Shown here piece by piece: positions 16,753 to 27,600 of a stretch of DNA of 64,000 nucleotides. Under the pieces are notes generated by a model, which was given only the letters and a program-made list of their open reading frames with translations, did not search any database and was not told the origin of the DNA. Made by a program: the position numbers and the translations under genes. Source of the DNA: Chthoniobacteraceae bacterium (GTDB taxonomy: Bacteria; Verrucomicrobiota; Verrucomicrobiia; Chthoniobacterales; Chthoniobacteraceae); the NCBI GenBank assembly GCA_947476255.1, contig CANJPY010000001.1:53768-117767 (forward strand), written 5' to 3'. The first letter of the stretch is position 1, and each line of letters begins with the position of its first letter.

Positions 16753-17784
16753 TTAAGGATGCAGGACGACTTTCATCAACCCGGGTTCGTGGCTGTAAAG
16801 ACGCTCAAACCACTTAGGGCCCTCATCAATGGGGGCAAATGCGCTCAGCATCGGATCCACTTGGATCATCCCTGTTGCGAGGAGATCGATACACGCGGGG
16901 ATTTCTCCCGCCGATGCGCAGGAACCCTGAAGCCGGATCTGACGGGTGACCACGGACTGCAACGGCAATTCAATCCGCGGCGCAATGTTGCCGACGAGGG
17001 TCACCGTGCCCCCCTTGCGTGTGCTTTCAATCGCACTTTGAACGGTGGCCGTCGTCCCCACACACTCAAAGGCGACATCCGCCCCACGGCCGCCCGTGAG
17101 CTCGCGCACCGCCGCGGGCACGTCGTTGTTCTTGGCCATGACAACGTCGGTTGCTCCCAGTCCCTTTGCGGTCTGCAAGCGTCCCTCGTCTACGTCCACA
17201 GCGATGATCCGCCGGCACCCCGCGAGACGCGCTGCCTGAAGCGTAAGCAACCCAATCATCCCGACCCCTACCACCACAGCCGTGTCATTGAGCGCCACGG
17301 GCGTGATTTCCACGGCATGCACGCCGACAGAGATCGCTTCAATCATCGCGGCCTTCTGAAAAGAAAGGCTGTCTGGTAGTGGGTATAAAATCCGCTCAGG
17401 TACCGTTACAAATTCCGCAAAGGCCCCCGCCCGCCGGAATTCTTGACAGGAAACGCCGAGCACCTGTCTCGCGTCGCAAAGATTGATGGCGCCTTTTTTG
17501 CAAAAATAACACTGCCCGCAGGAAACCATGGAGTCAAAAGTAACCCTCTGCCCGAGCTGAAAACGCGTCACTCCTGCGCCCACGTCTGCAATAACGCCGG
17601 CAGCCTCGTGCCCCATCACCAAGGGCGGAATGCGCCGGCCCGTGCTCCCGTCATAACCGTGTACATCGCTCCCGCAAACGCCGCAGGCTTCTACGCGCAC
17701 CAACACCTCTCCGGGACCGGGATCGGGTTTGGGCAGGTCTTGGATTTCAAGTTTACGGTAATCAGTGAGAACAAGAGCTTTCAT
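16753..17784 (-). CDS. Zinc-dependent medium-chain alcohol/polyol dehydrogenase
   Basis: A 343-aa MDR enzyme. Catalytic zinc ligands are in CGVCGSD and GHEAAGVI; the four-Cys structural zinc lobe is SCGQCYFCKKGAINLC. The NAD-binding region is VVVGVGMIGLLTLQAARLAGC followed by AVDVDEGRL with an acidic residue favouring NAD(H). It is related to L-threonine, sorbitol, galactitol-1-phosphate and L-idonate 5-dehydrogenases. It is the first gene of a two-gene operon with the SDR. The 169 bp to the divergent manA gene must hold both promoters. Confidence 0.88.
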   Translation of the reverse strand: MKALVLTDYRKLEIQDLPKPDPGPGEVLVRVEACGVCGSDVHGYDGSTGRRIPPLVMGHEAAGVIADVGAGVTRFQLGQRVTFDSMVSCGQCYFCKKGAINLCDARQVLGVSCQEFRRAGAFAEFVTVPERILYPLPDSLSFQKAAMIEAISVGVHAVEITPVALNDTAVVVGVGMIGLLTLQAARLAGCRRIIAVDVDEGRLQTAKGLGATDVVMAKNNDVPAAVRELTGGRGADVAFECVGTTATVQSAIESTRKGGTVTLVGNIAPRIELPLQSVVTRQIRLQGSCASAGEIPACIDLLATGMIQVDPMLSAFAPIDEGPKWFERLYSHEPGLMKVVLHP

Positions 17785-17953
17785 ACAATTTCAGCAAAAA
17801 ACGGAACAGACTTGGACTTTAGCGTTGTTGTTGCAGAAACTAGAACAACAAAAACGATCGCTTCCCTTGTAATTAAAAAATCCGCACCACCAACGTTCAC
17901 GGTTCATATTTGGCGCTGTTTTGTCCGCCGAGTGCCGATTTTCCTTTAGACAC

Positions 17954-18901
17954 ATGTTCTTCTCCGAGCCTCTTTCTTTCGCCCCCATTTATCAGGAACG
18001 TGTCTGGGGGGGGCGCGCCTTGGAACACACACTCGGCCGCCAACTGCCTTTCTCCAAGCACATTGGTGAGTCCTGGGAGGTCGTGGACCGGCCCGAGGCC
18101 CAAAGTGTCGTCCATGGGGGACTCCAGCAGGGCGTTGACCTGCACACACTCTGGGCCCAACACCGCGAAGAAGTCTTTGGGAAGGGCGTTGAAGCTTCTG
18201 AGCGGTTTCCGCTGCTGGTGAAAATTTTGGATGCTCAAGAAGCCCTCTCGGTACAGGTTCACCCCTCTGGAAAAGAAAAAGGGAAGCCACTGGGAGAACC
18301 CAAAAGCGAGTGGTGGTATGTCCTTCATGCAGAACCTGACGCGGCCCTCTTCGCAGGCTTCACTCGAAGCCTTTCGCGCCCTGAATTTGAAGCCGCCATC
18401 ACCGAAGGTTCGGTCGAGAACCTGCTGCACCGCATTCCCGTCAAGGCCGGCGACTCCATTTATGTGCCCGGAGGCCGCTGCCACGCGATTGGCGCGGGAT
18501 GCCTGATTGCTGAGATTCAACAAAACAGCGACACGACGTTTCGCGTCTTTGACTGGAACCGCCTCGGAACGGATGGCCAACCCCGCGCCCTGCACCTTCC
18601 GGAATCGCTCGCGTGTTTGGACCTTCTGGATGTCGCGCCGACCCTCGCACCCGGACTCAGCGAGACACCATTCTCCTGCGCCTTTTTTGACGTGGAAAAA
18701 ATCCACCTCCGTGAAGCTTCTCGTCTTCCCAAGGCGGGCGGCGCCATTTTTCTTGTTCTCTCCGGTGTCGTGAGCGTGGGATCACAACAATTTTCGAAAG
18801 GAAACTGGTTTGTCCTTCCCGTTCAGGCAGCAAACCTCGCCTTCTGCCCCGGAAGCGAAAGCGCGGCGTTGTTGCAGGTTCGCCTGCCTGTTGTAAAATA
18901 G
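17954..18901 (+). CDS. manA: Mannose-6-phosphate isomerase, class I
   Basis: A 315-aa type I phosphomannose isomerase of the short bacterial form. The N-terminus is FAPIYQERVWGGRALEHTLG, zinc ligands lie in SVQVHPSG (Gln, His) and KSEWWYVLHAEP (Glu), and the second part has YVPGGRCHAIGAGCLIAEIQQNSDTTFRVFDW. It links fructose-6-phosphate and mannose-6-phosphate and so feeds GDP-mannose, the substrate of the gmd product at 28344. The ATG at 17954 is preferred to one 33 bp upstream because homologous sequence begins there. Confidence 0.93.
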   Translation: MFFSEPLSFAPIYQERVWGGRALEHTLGRQLPFSKHIGESWEVVDRPEAQSVVHGGLQQGVDLHTLWAQHREEVFGKGVEASERFPLLVKILDAQEALSVQVHPSGKEKGKPLGEPKSEWWYVLHAEPDAALFAGFTRSLSRPEFEAAITEGSVENLLHRIPVKAGDSIYVPGGRCHAIGAGCLIAEIQQNSDTTFRVFDWNRLGTDGQPRALHLPESLACLDLLDVAPTLAPGLSETPFSCAFFDVEKIHLREASRLPKAGGAIFLVLSGVVSVGSQQFSKGNWFVLPVQAANLAFCPGSESAALLQVRLPVVK

Positions 18902-19068
18902 CAGGAGGGCGTGTCGGTCACGACCAAAAGACCCCTGCAACGCGAAGCATCTGGGGAGGGAGGCAGGGAAGGCAAAGGCATGCGGGTGCCTGGCGTGCCG
19001 TTTCGAGGCAGGGACGACTGAAGAAGCCCGCATTATTGCTTGTTGCCGGCCTTTGCGAAGCACGGATC

Positions 19069-19995
19069 ATGAACGGCTCAGGTTGGTGGAATAGAAACCG
19101 AAAACAATACGCGCTGCCGGCAGCATGTCTGACTGGCGCGCTTGTCTGGATGGCAGGAAACCATTTTCAAAACAGCAGGAAGGCAAATCCGCAAAGCTCC
19201 ACCACGGCCACGGCTTCCATAAGCCCAGAGGGAGCCCGGCTACGCCGTACGGAGCCGCTACAGGAGCCTCTGGAAGATCGAACGCCACACGAGATTGCGG
19301 AAACTCTCCGCACGGATCCCCGGGGCACCCAACAAGAAGATCGCTCCGGAGTTTGGAGGTTTTTGAAAGACGCGGAAGGGTGGAAGCCTGAGAAGGAAAC
19401 AGCATGGCTCTTGGGCGCGGACGAAGCCCTGAGCTGGCTGAGGGGTGCCGAACACGCCGCGGCAGAAATCGAAACAAGCCTCTGCTCCCTAGCCCTTGCC
19501 CAAAACATTCCTGCGGCGCTGCGGGAATACGCCCTGCAGCATTTGAGCCTTTGGGCGGAAGAACACGCCGCAGGAATTCAGGTGCTTGAAACCTTCAAAC
19601 AAACATGTCTTTCAGAAGAAACATCCTCGCTCGCGGGAATTGCCCTGACAGGCCTGTATCGAAGTTGCTTTAGCACACAAGAAGCCGCTTGGATTCGGAC
19701 ACACTCCCTGTCTCTGGCCGCTGCCGCAAGAGCCCATCCCAAGGCGCGCGCAGCGGCGCTGGAAATCCTTGCGCAAAGCGGAGTGCAGGATGCCGAACCC
19801 ATCGCCCGCAGCTTCTTCACCAAAGAAGCCACGCTTGACGAGAAAATCAGCGCCCTGCAAGTGCTCGGCAGAGTGGGCACAGCGGAAACGCTGGGGTGGT
19901 TGACCTCCTTTTCCAAAGATCCCGAGCCTCTGACGGCCGCCGCTCAACACCAAGCATTACAGACACTTCGCGCACGCTGGATTCTGGCGGAATGA
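19069..19995 (+). CDS. Membrane-anchored helical-repeat (HEAT-like) protein
   Basis: A 308-aa protein with one N-terminal membrane helix (YALPAACLTGALVWMAG) and a charged linker. The rest is alpha-helical with HEAT-like spacing: ALREYALQHLSLWAEEHA, SLAGIALTGLYRSC, ARAAALEILAQSG, KISALQVLGRVG. I do not recognise a family with a known role. The ATG at 19069 starts just before the basic residues preceding the helix. It stands alone between manA and the convergent ilvD. Confidence 0.6.
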   Translation: MNGSGWWNRNRKQYALPAACLTGALVWMAGNHFQNSRKANPQSSTTATASISPEGARLRRTEPLQEPLEDRTPHEIAETLRTDPRGTQQEDRSGVWRFLKDAEGWKPEKETAWLLGADEALSWLRGAEHAAAEIETSLCSLALAQNIPAALREYALQHLSLWAEEHAAGIQVLETFKQTCLSEETSSLAGIALTGLYRSCFSTQEAAWIRTHSLSLAAAARAHPKARAAALEILAQSGVQDAEPIARSFFTKEATLDEKISALQVLGRVGTAETLGWLTSFSKDPEPLTAAAQHQALQTLRARWILAE

Positions 19996-20140
19996 GCGCC
20001 CGGCGCCTGCCGCGCGAGCTTCTGCCTTCTGGGTTGAAAACATGGCTTTCACGCTCCCTCTCACCGCGATAGGCACAGTCCTTCCGCGCGCGTCAAATGC
20101 CGGGAGGCTCATGACGGAAGGACGCTGGCCGGCTCCTCGA

Positions 20141-21919
20141 TTATTCCAAATCCGTCACCGCCCCCAGCGTGGCGGTAGTCACCGTGCGTGCGTACTTTGC
20201 CAAAACTCCGCGCGTATACGCAGGCGCAGGCGCCTTCCACTTGGCCTTGCGCTTGGCAAGTTCAGCCGCAGGAACCCCCAGCGTCAGCTCGTGCTTTTTA
20301 GCGTCGATTGTCACCAAGTCGCCGTTCTTGACCAACGCGAGCGGACCGCCCAAAGCGGCCTCAGGCGTGATGTGCCCGACCACAAATCCATGCGATCCAC
20401 CCGAAAAACGTCCGTCCGTAATCAATGCCACATCCTTGCCCAACCCCTTGCCCATCACCGCACTGGTGGGAGACAACATCTCGCGCATCCCAGGCCCTCC
20501 CACGGGCCCCTCGTGGCGAATCACAATCACGTGCCCCTTCTTCACCGTTCCGTCCAAAATGGCCTTCAGTGCGGTCTGTTCGTTTTCAAACACAATCGCC
20601 TTCCCACTGAAAAGCAGCCCTTCTTTTCCAGAGATTTTCGCCACGGCTCCGCCCGGCGCCAAGTTGCCTTTCAAAACCACCAGATGACTATCCGGTTTGA
20701 TCGGGTTCTCAAACGAACGCACAATCTCCTGGTTGCGGGGATACGCCTTCACCTTCTTGAGATTTTGAGCCAGTGTTTTGCCAGTCACGGTCAGACAATC
20801 CCCGTGCAACAATTTCTCGTCCAAAAGCATCTTCATCAGCGGGGTCTGGCCGCCGATTTCAATCAACTCGCTCATCAGGAAACGGCCGCTCGGCTTGAGG
20901 TCGGCAAGCACCGGCACCCGCTTGCCAATTTTGGTGAAATCATCCAGAGAAAGTTTCACTCCGGAGGCATGCGCCATGGCGAGCAAATGCAGGACCGCAT
21001 TCGTAGACCCCCCCAGCGCGATCACCACGGTAATGGCGTTTTCAAAGGACTCGCGGGTCAAAATATCCGAGGGCCGGATCCCCCTCTTGATCAGTTCCAC
21101 CACGGCAATCCCTGCTTGGCGGGCATCTGCAAGTTTTGCAGAAGAAGTCGCGTTCTGGGCACTCGAGTTGGGCAAGCTCATTCCCAATGCCTCGATCGCG
21201 GACGCCATCGTGTTTGCCGTGTACATTCCGCCGCAGGAACCCGCGCCCGGAATCGATTCCTCTTCGATCAAAGCCAGTTCACGGTCATCAATGTGTCCGT
21301 TGGCGATGGCGCCCACGGCTTCAAAGCAACTCACGATGTCCAGTTTGCGCCCGGCTAAGGCTTCCGCCCGGTCCTTGCGCAGGCGCTTGGCCGCAATGGT
21401 CCCCGTGATACACCCGGGCAAAATCGTCCCGCCATAAACAAACACTGAAGGCCGGTTCAAGCGCGCCAAAGCCATCACGCATCCCGGCATGTTTTTGTCG
21501 CAACCCCCGATCGCCACCACACCGTCAAAACCCTGACACCCCACCACCGCCTCAATCGAGTCGGCAATAATTTCCCGTGACACCAGAGAATACTTCATCC
21601 CCTCGGTCCCCATGGAGATCCCGTCCGAGATGGTCATCGTATTGAAAATGAGCCCCTTCCCTCCGGCGGTGTTGATGCCGGCCTCGGACTGCCTGGCCAG
21701 GCCGTCGATATGCATATTGCAGGGCGTAACCATGCTCCACGTGGAGGCGATCCCGATCTGGCTCTTCTTAAAGTCGTCGCGGGTGAATCCCACGGCATGT
21801 AACATCGCCCGGCTTGCCGCGCGCTCGACTCCGTCCACGACCTCCGAGGACCAATGCCGGTGGAGAGTTGCTTTGGCGGAGGGGGCTTTTTGGGACTTTG
21901 GGCCGGTCGATTTACTCAT
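20141..21919 (-). CDS. ilvD: Dihydroxy-acid dehydratase
   Basis: A 592-aa enzyme of branched-chain amino acid synthesis that dehydrates 2,3-dihydroxy-isovalerate and -methylvalerate, using an Fe-S cluster. Signatures: TPCNMHIDGLA, the cysteine motif GCDKNMPGCVMA, GSCGGMYTANTMASAIEALGMSLP, GGSTNAVLHLLA and DGRFSGGSHGFVVGHITPEA. The start is the ATG at 21919; the open frame to 22003 has no family match. There are no other ilv genes nearby. Confidence 0.95.
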   Translation of the reverse strand: MSKSTGPKSQKAPSAKATLHRHWSSEVVDGVERAASRAMLHAVGFTRDDFKKSQIGIASTWSMVTPCNMHIDGLARQSEAGINTAGGKGLIFNTMTISDGISMGTEGMKYSLVSREIIADSIEAVVGCQGFDGVVAIGGCDKNMPGCVMALARLNRPSVFVYGGTILPGCITGTIAAKRLRKDRAEALAGRKLDIVSCFEAVGAIANGHIDDRELALIEEESIPGAGSCGGMYTANTMASAIEALGMSLPNSSAQNATSSAKLADARQAGIAVVELIKRGIRPSDILTRESFENAITVVIALGGSTNAVLHLLAMAHASGVKLSLDDFTKIGKRVPVLADLKPSGRFLMSELIEIGGQTPLMKMLLDEKLLHGDCLTVTGKTLAQNLKKVKAYPRNQEIVRSFENPIKPDSHLVVLKGNLAPGGAVAKISGKEGLLFSGKAIVFENEQTALKAILDGTVKKGHVIVIRHEGPVGGPGMREMLSPTSAVMGKGLGKDVALITDGRFSGGSHGFVVGHITPEAALGGPLALVKNGDLVTIDAKKHELTLGVPAAELAKRKAKWKAPAPAYTRGVLAKYARTVTTATLGAVTDLE

Positions 21920-22024
21920 AGGGGAAAACAGGTGGTCCCCGTAGTCTAGTGGATCAGGCTCTTTGAGGCAAGCCCGGCTGAGGACTCGACTTTTACGATC
22001 CACGAGTTCATCCTAAGGCCTTCC

Positions 22025-22336
22025 ATGCTCCCCTTTGTTCTACTGTTGATCGGCATTTTCTTCTGCGTGATGGTCTCAGTGAAGCGTTTTCTGGCCCGGT
22101 ACCAATCCCCCACCCAGCGCTCTTGGTGGATCAGGGTTTGCATCTTCGGCTTTTTCGGCCTGGTTTTTCTGGGGATCTTGATCCTGCCACTTCCGAACAA
22201 ACAGCGTCTCCTGGCCATTGTCCCCGCCTTTTTTTTCATCGCAGTGGCCAGCCGGGTGTTTCGGTCGGGAAAAGCACGCATGCAACAGGAGCCGCAAAAA
22301 GCCCCGGACTTGGAGCAGATGAAACGACTCAACTGA
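22025..22336 (+). CDS. Small hypothetical membrane protein
   Basis: A 103-aa protein with three predicted membrane segments ([33 protein letters not shown] and [18 protein letters not shown]) and a charged C-terminal tail. No family recognised. It is divergent from ilvD and 116 bp upstream of msrB. Confidence 0.5.
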   Translation: MLPFVLLLIGIFFCVMVSVKRFLARYQSPTQRSWWIRVCIFGFFGLVFLGILILPLPNKQRLLAIVPAFFFIAVASRVFRSGKARMQQEPQKAPDLEQMKRLN

Positions 22337-22452
22337 CCGGCGGCATGAGGAAGGCAGCGCTTGAGAGAATATGTTTGAACGCCCTAGAAGCCATTGGCGT
22401 CCCAAGATTTCATAGTGTATACTGCTTGAAAACCACCAACCCATCTCCCCTC

Positions 22453-23130
22453 ATGCACCACCGCCGCCTCCTCCCTTTCGCCTCGCTCCCTTTCGCCTCG
22501 CTCCCGTGCGTTTCCGCGATTTCCAGCCTTTTGCTGATTTCGTCCATTTTACCCCTCGTTTCGTCCACTGCCTCCGCGGCGGACAAACCCGCGGCAGCCG
22601 CTGAAAAAACCACCGCCGAACCCGTTGTGAACAAAGAAGAACTTCGCAAAAAACTCAGCCCCCTGCAGTACGATGTCACCTGTAATGCAGCCACGGAGCC
22701 CCCCTTCCGCAATGCCTACTGGGACAACCACAAGATGGGACTCTATGTCGACGTCATCGATGGGGAGCCTCTCTTCGCCTCCAACCACAAGTTTGATTCC
22801 GGCAGCGGCTGGCCCAGTTTCTTCCAGCCCGTCTCGAAGGCTTCCATCATTGAAAAGGAAGACCGCACCCACAACATGATCCGGGTGGAAGTCATCTCCA
22901 AGAAAAGCGGCGCCCATTTGGGCCACCTCTTCCCAGACGGGCCACGCCCCACGGGAATGCGCTACTGCATCAACTCCGCCTCCCTGCGGTTTATTCCGGT
23001 TGCAGAGCTCGAAAAGGAAGGCTACGGGAAACTGCGGCCGCTGTTCGCAGAAGCTGAGACGCAGTCCACGGACTCGGCGGCCAAGCCTGTGGGTGCCGCC
23101 GCCAAGCCCGGCGATGCCTCCAAGAAATAA
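22453..23130 (+). CDS. msrB: Exported peptide-methionine (R)-S-oxide reductase
   Basis: A 225-aa protein that reduces methionine-R-sulfoxide in proteins. A signal peptide (about residues 1-43, ending ASA) is followed by the MsrB fold: [15 protein letters not shown] (about residue 118), [11 protein letters not shown] and the catalytic Cys in [11 protein letters not shown] (about residue 169). The two CxxC zinc pairs of E. coli MsrB are absent; the corresponding stretch reads [10 protein letters not shown] likely resolving Cys is in [11 protein letters not shown]. It ends in an Ala/Lys tail. Export suggests periplasmic repair. The signal sequence contains a 15-bp duplication ([10 protein letters not shown]). 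Confidence 0.9.
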   Translation: MHHRRLLPFASLPFASLPCVSAISSLLLISSILPLVSSTASAADKPAAAAEKTTAEPVVNKEELRKKLSPLQYDVTCNAATEPPFRNAYWDNHKMGLYVDVIDGEPLFASNHKFDSGSGWPSFFQPVSKASIIEKEDRTHNMIRVEVISKKSGAHLGHLFPDGPRPTGMRYCINSASLRFIPVAELEKEGYGKLRPLFAEAETQSTDSAAKPVGAAAKPGDASKK

Positions 23131-23267
23131 GTCGTAAACGCCCCTAGATCGAAGCCAGTAAAGCTGTGCGGTAAAATGCGTTGAGCCTCCCCTGAAAACG
23201 CCCGGCAACTTTTCTCCCTTCCCAGTTTCTTCTCCACCCGCTCTCTTTTTCCCTCGAAGGCCAGCCA

Positions 23268-24563
23268 TTGAACGAAATCAACCCCCGCGGTAAAATCGTG
23301 GAACGCGCCCTGCTCGTCGGGGCGTTTTTTAAACAAACAGACCGGCCTGAAGCGGAAAGTCTTCTTCAGGAACTTGAAGAGCTCGTGACCACGCTTGGTG
23401 TGCCGATTGTGGACCGGATGCTCATTTTCGGCCGGGAAACGCACGCCCAGTATCTGCTGGGCACAGGAAAAGCGGCTGAAATCGCGGAGCGTGTCAAAAT
23501 TGAAGGGCTGGATTCCGTTATTTTTGACAACGAACTGACCCCCAGCCAGCAGCGAAACTGGGAAAAAATCACGGGCGTCGCGGTTCTGGACAGGCAGGAA
23601 GTCATTCTCGATATCTTTGCCCAGCGGGCGCAAACCCATGAAGCGCGGCTCCAGATTGAACTCGCGCGCTTGGAATACTCGCTCCCGCGCCTGACCCGCG
23701 CGTGGGGACATTTGGTGCGCCAAGGGGGTGGCATCGGCGCCAAAGGAGAGGGCGAATCCCAGCTCGAACAGGACAAACGTCGCATTCGCACCGCGATTGG
23801 CCGGCTCAAAGACCAACTCAAAGAAGTCCGCACCATTCGCTCCACCCAGCGCAAGGATCGCAAGCGCACCCCCGTTCCCAACGCCGCCATTGTCGGTTAT
23901 ACCAACGCCGGAAAATCCTCCCTCATGCGTCGGTTGACGGGTGCCGAGGTGCTCATAGAGGACAAATTGTTCGCCACCCTGGACACCACGACCAGAAAAG
24001 TGTCCCTCCCCAATCACCAACCGCTTCTGCTTACAGACACAGTCGGTTTTGTGCGCCGCCTGCCCCACCGCTTGGTGGAAGCTTTCCGCGCCACTCTTGA
24101 GGAATCCGTCCTGGCGGAGTTTTTGGTCCACGTTTTGGATGTTTCCCAGCCCGAAGTTCTCACATTTTACAAAACAACCATGGAAGTCCTTGCCGAGTTG
24201 GGTACGGACACCAAACGAATGATCCTCGCCTTTAACAAGGTGGACCAAGTGGAAGAACGCTCAAAACTGGAGCCCCTGCGCCACCAGTTTCCGGAAGCGC
24301 ATTTTATTTCCACACACACGGGCGAGGGAATCGACGGTCTGGTGGAGCATATGGCGGAACTGGCCTCCAACGGTTCTCGTGTATGCACCCTTGAGTTACC
24401 GGCTGCCGCCGGCGACCGTCTTGCCCGTTTGCACAGGTCGGCACAGATTCTGGAGACGCGTTACGAGGAGGACCGCGTGTGTTTAGTTGCCGTGCTTTCA
24501 CCCGCCATGCTCAGAGACTATCAGGACTGCGTGAAGGCATCCGAGCGGGAGGGGTTGCAGTGA
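23268..24563 (+). CDS. hflX: Ribosome-associated GTPase HflX
   Basis: A 431-aa GTPase. The HflX N-terminal domain (LLVGAFF, LIFGRETHAQYLLGTGKAAEI, IFDNELTPSQQRNW) and the helical linker with GGGIGAKGEGESQLEQDKRRI precede the G domain. G1 is GYTNAGKSSL, G3 DTVGFVRRLPH, G4 NKVD. HflX rescues stalled ribosomes and splits 70S particles under stress. The start appears to be TTG at 23268, with GAAGG about 12 bp upstream; no ATG fits. Confidence 0.93.
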   Translation: MNEINPRGKIVERALLVGAFFKQTDRPEAESLLQELEELVTTLGVPIVDRMLIFGRETHAQYLLGTGKAAEIAERVKIEGLDSVIFDNELTPSQQRNWEKITGVAVLDRQEVILDIFAQRAQTHEARLQIELARLEYSLPRLTRAWGHLVRQGGGIGAKGEGESQLEQDKRRIRTAIGRLKDQLKEVRTIRSTQRKDRKRTPVPNAAIVGYTNAGKSSLMRRLTGAEVLIEDKLFATLDTTTRKVSLPNHQPLLLTDTVGFVRRLPHRLVEAFRATLEESVLAEFLVHVLDVSQPEVLTFYKTTMEVLAELGTDTKRMILAFNKVDQVEERSKLEPLRHQFPEAHFISTHTGEGIDGLVEHMAELASNGSRVCTLELPAAAGDRLARLHRSAQILETRYEEDRVCLVAVLSPAMLRDYQDCVKASEREGLQ

Positions 24564-24634
24564 AATCAAACCCGGGGCATGCCCCCCAAACAACCGCACC
24601 TGCAAGGTGCGTTCAGAAAAAGGATCCCACGATT

Positions 24635-24664
24635 TTGACGGGTTGGCGCGAAATCAGCTATACC
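24635..24664 (+). promoter_or_regulatory. Putative sigma70-type promoter for the coiled-coil gene
   Basis: TTGACG at 24635-24640 and TATACC at 24659-24664 are separated by 18 bp. The implied transcription start lies about 28 bp before the ATG at 24699. Seen by consensus match only. Confidence 0.45.
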
Positions 24665-24698
24665 AAGGCTTGATTCGTTTTTTGGGAAAAAGTAGATC

Positions 24699-27600
24699 AT
24701 GAACCAGGACAGTATTGATGCTCAGAATACAGCCGCGACAGCGGTCAGTCCCGTTCTGACCCTTGAACTCGGCGATTTTTTGCACCGCATCCCCCCAGGC
24801 GCTCTGAATGACGGCCCGCATGTGCCGACCCAGCCAATTTCCTTCGATTTCAACTGGCTGGACGCCCGGGTTCAATCAGGTGACCCCACCGTTCCCCTCT
24901 CTGAAATCTATTCGAAGGTTCCAAAAATTTTCCGCGATCCAGAGTCTGCCCACAGTGCCGTTCCGATCCGTTTGCCTTACCTGAAAGTGACGCGCATGCT
25001 GGCGCAGCGCCGTGCGCAGGTAGCACTGGAAAGTCCCCCGGCAGACGCCAACATCGCGCAGGACGCTGCCCCAGTAGCCGCGCACACCCCGACGGAAAGC
25101 GCTGAATCCTCCGTCTCAATTTCCGTACCCTCCCCAGAAACGGCTGCAAAAACTGCATCGGAAACTGCGCTTGCCCAGCAAGCCGCGCAGGCTTTACCCG
25201 AGCAAACGCCTTCTCCTTCGGTGGTGGTGCTTGAAATTCCTCCAGGCACACCTGCGGTTCCCTCGGATTTGAAGCAGCCTTCTGAACCACTGGAGCAGAG
25301 TCACCTCAAGGAAATAGAGACCCTGCAACGCACCGCAGCTCAAGAATTGGAAAAGGAGCGGGAAGCGCGCATCAAGCTGCAGCACCAACTGGAAGACGCC
25401 CAAAAGGACGCCCAAAAAGCCCTGGCGGCGCTGGAAGAGGCAAAACAAGCGGCTCACACAGAAGCGGCCGCGGAACCGATAGCAAAAGGCCCCGCGGACG
25501 AAGAACTCTCGGATTGGGAATTGCGGGCTGTCAAACAGTTGGAAGAGGATGTCGAAACCTACAGGAAACGCATTCGCACTCTGCTCACAGAGCGCGACAC
25601 CCTGCAGGAAAAGAACGCCCAGCTGGCACATCAGCTCCAAACAGCCGGCCAGCCTCAGGTGCTGATTACCGCACCCAATGCCGGCGGACCCGCCCCCGCG
25701 AGTCCAAACGAGCTGCAAAACAGAATTTCAGTTCTCAAACAGGAGCGTGCCGCTCTGGAGAAAGCGCGGCAAGAAGCCCTGCAACAATTGGAAGATGTCC
25801 GCTCGGGGAAGGCGCAGCTTGAAAGTGCCGTCGCCAACATGAGCACCGAAGCGCAGGCTCAGGAAATTCTGGCTCTGCGCCAGCAGCTCGAAAAGGCGGC
25901 TAAAGAGATTGAGCAGCTCAAAAAAGACAAGGAACTCTTGTCGGACATAAAAAAAAATGACTCCGACAATTCGGAGCGTACGTCGGCTGTAAACGATCGT
26001 ACGGTTCAAGGGCTCCGGCGCTCAATTGACGCCCAGTCCAAGGCGGTCAGTTCGCTGACCCGGGAGCGGGACGCCCTGTCTGAGGAACGAGACGTCCTCA
26101 CCAAGGATCTGGCGGCCTCCAAGTCCGCGCACCAGTCGGAAGTCGAAGGGATGCGCGGACGCTTGGAAACCGCGGAAAAAACGGCTGCTGAATTCCAAAC
26201 CGTCAAAACCGCGGATATTGCCCGCATTGAAGAGCTCACCAAGGAGCGGAATCAATTGCGCCAGCAAATCAGCTCTCTGGAAAGTACGGTTCAAAATTTA
26301 CAGGCGCAATTTTCCGAGTCCAAGAAGGCGCAGGAAGAATCGACCCTCAAATTTGATGCCGAGCAACGGCGCGCAGATGCCGAACTTTCAGCCGCTCGAG
26401 CCGCTACCGAGAGCGCAGTGGCGGCGGCTCATTTGGAGAGCCACGAAAAATTGGCGGATCTGGACAGTCAGCGCTTGAAGGCGGTTGAAGCGCGGGCCGC
26501 TGTGGAGGCGCGCGCTGCGGAACTCGACCGCGCAAAATCTGTTTCGGAAACACGCAACAAGGACCTTGAAACGGATTTAGAGAATCTTCGAAAGGAGAAC
26601 CTTGAATTAAACCTCCGTCTTTCCGACATCCTTAAGGAAAAGGATGACGCCATCGCAGGCCTGCGTGAGGAGCACAAACTCACTCTGGACAGTTCAACCA
26701 GCATTCTCAAGGAGCGCCTGGAGCAGTCCGAAAAAATGCATTCCAAGGCGTTGGCCGCCGCTAAAGAAGGGGCTCAACATGCACTGGATGCCGCCAAACG
26801 CGCCCATGCCACAGAGTTGACACAGCTTCAAAGCGCGCTGGATACCGCAAAAGCCGACCGCCAACAGGCCACCGAAGCACTGCAATCCCAACTGGATGCC
26901 AGAATCGCCGAGCACCAGCGTTCGATTGACACGCTTCAAACGACGCAGGCGGCCACGCTGGAACTCACCAAAGTCCAGCACCAGCAGATTCTTGACGCCC
27001 TGCACCTCTCCCAGGAAGAAGCGCTGTCCGCCTTGCGTAAATCCAAGGACGACGAAATCGATGACATCGAAGCCGCCTCGAAGGAAACCATTCTGCGTCT
27101 GGAGGCCGAACGCAACCAACTTCTTACAGAACGCACACGGCAGCTGGCCGATATCCGCGCAGCCCAGGAAGAGCAGCTGGCCCTGAGCCGTGCCGAGCAT
27201 GAAAAAGCCCTTGCAGCCGCACTCACGGAACGCGCTGCCGCCGTTGCCGAACGCGACCAGCGCTTAGCCGCCGTAAGCGGCGACCGGGAGCGCCGGATTG
27301 CGGAATGGACCACCCGCTACGAAGCGCTGCAGGCTGAACACGCCCGCGTCGTGGCCACACTCGCGGCGGAACGCGATTCCACCGTGCTTCTCAAGGACCA
27401 ACAGCTGGCCGAAGCTCAGGCAGAACGCGACCGCCGCCTCGCAAAAGCAACCGCCGACCACCGCCAGACGCTTTCTAATCTTACCACCTCCAAGGATTTT
27501 GAGATCGCCAAGATCCGCGAAGAACTCAGTAGTGTCCGCGTGGATTCTGACCGCCTCCGGGCCGCTCTGGCTGACACAGAACGCCGCTATCCAGCGGAGA

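Noticed and set aside
20042-21358. A 438-codon plus-strand frame opposite ilvD
   Set aside because: Antisense to a well-conserved ilvD; composition (His, Arg, Gln rich) is that of a shadow frame.
21933-22010. A tRNA-like 5' half (TCCCCGTAGTCTAGTGG) upstream of the small membrane protein gene
   Set aside because: The acceptor would need ACGGGGA downstream and none occurs within 100 bp; no T-arm and anticodon stem can be formed. Probably chance or a very old remnant.
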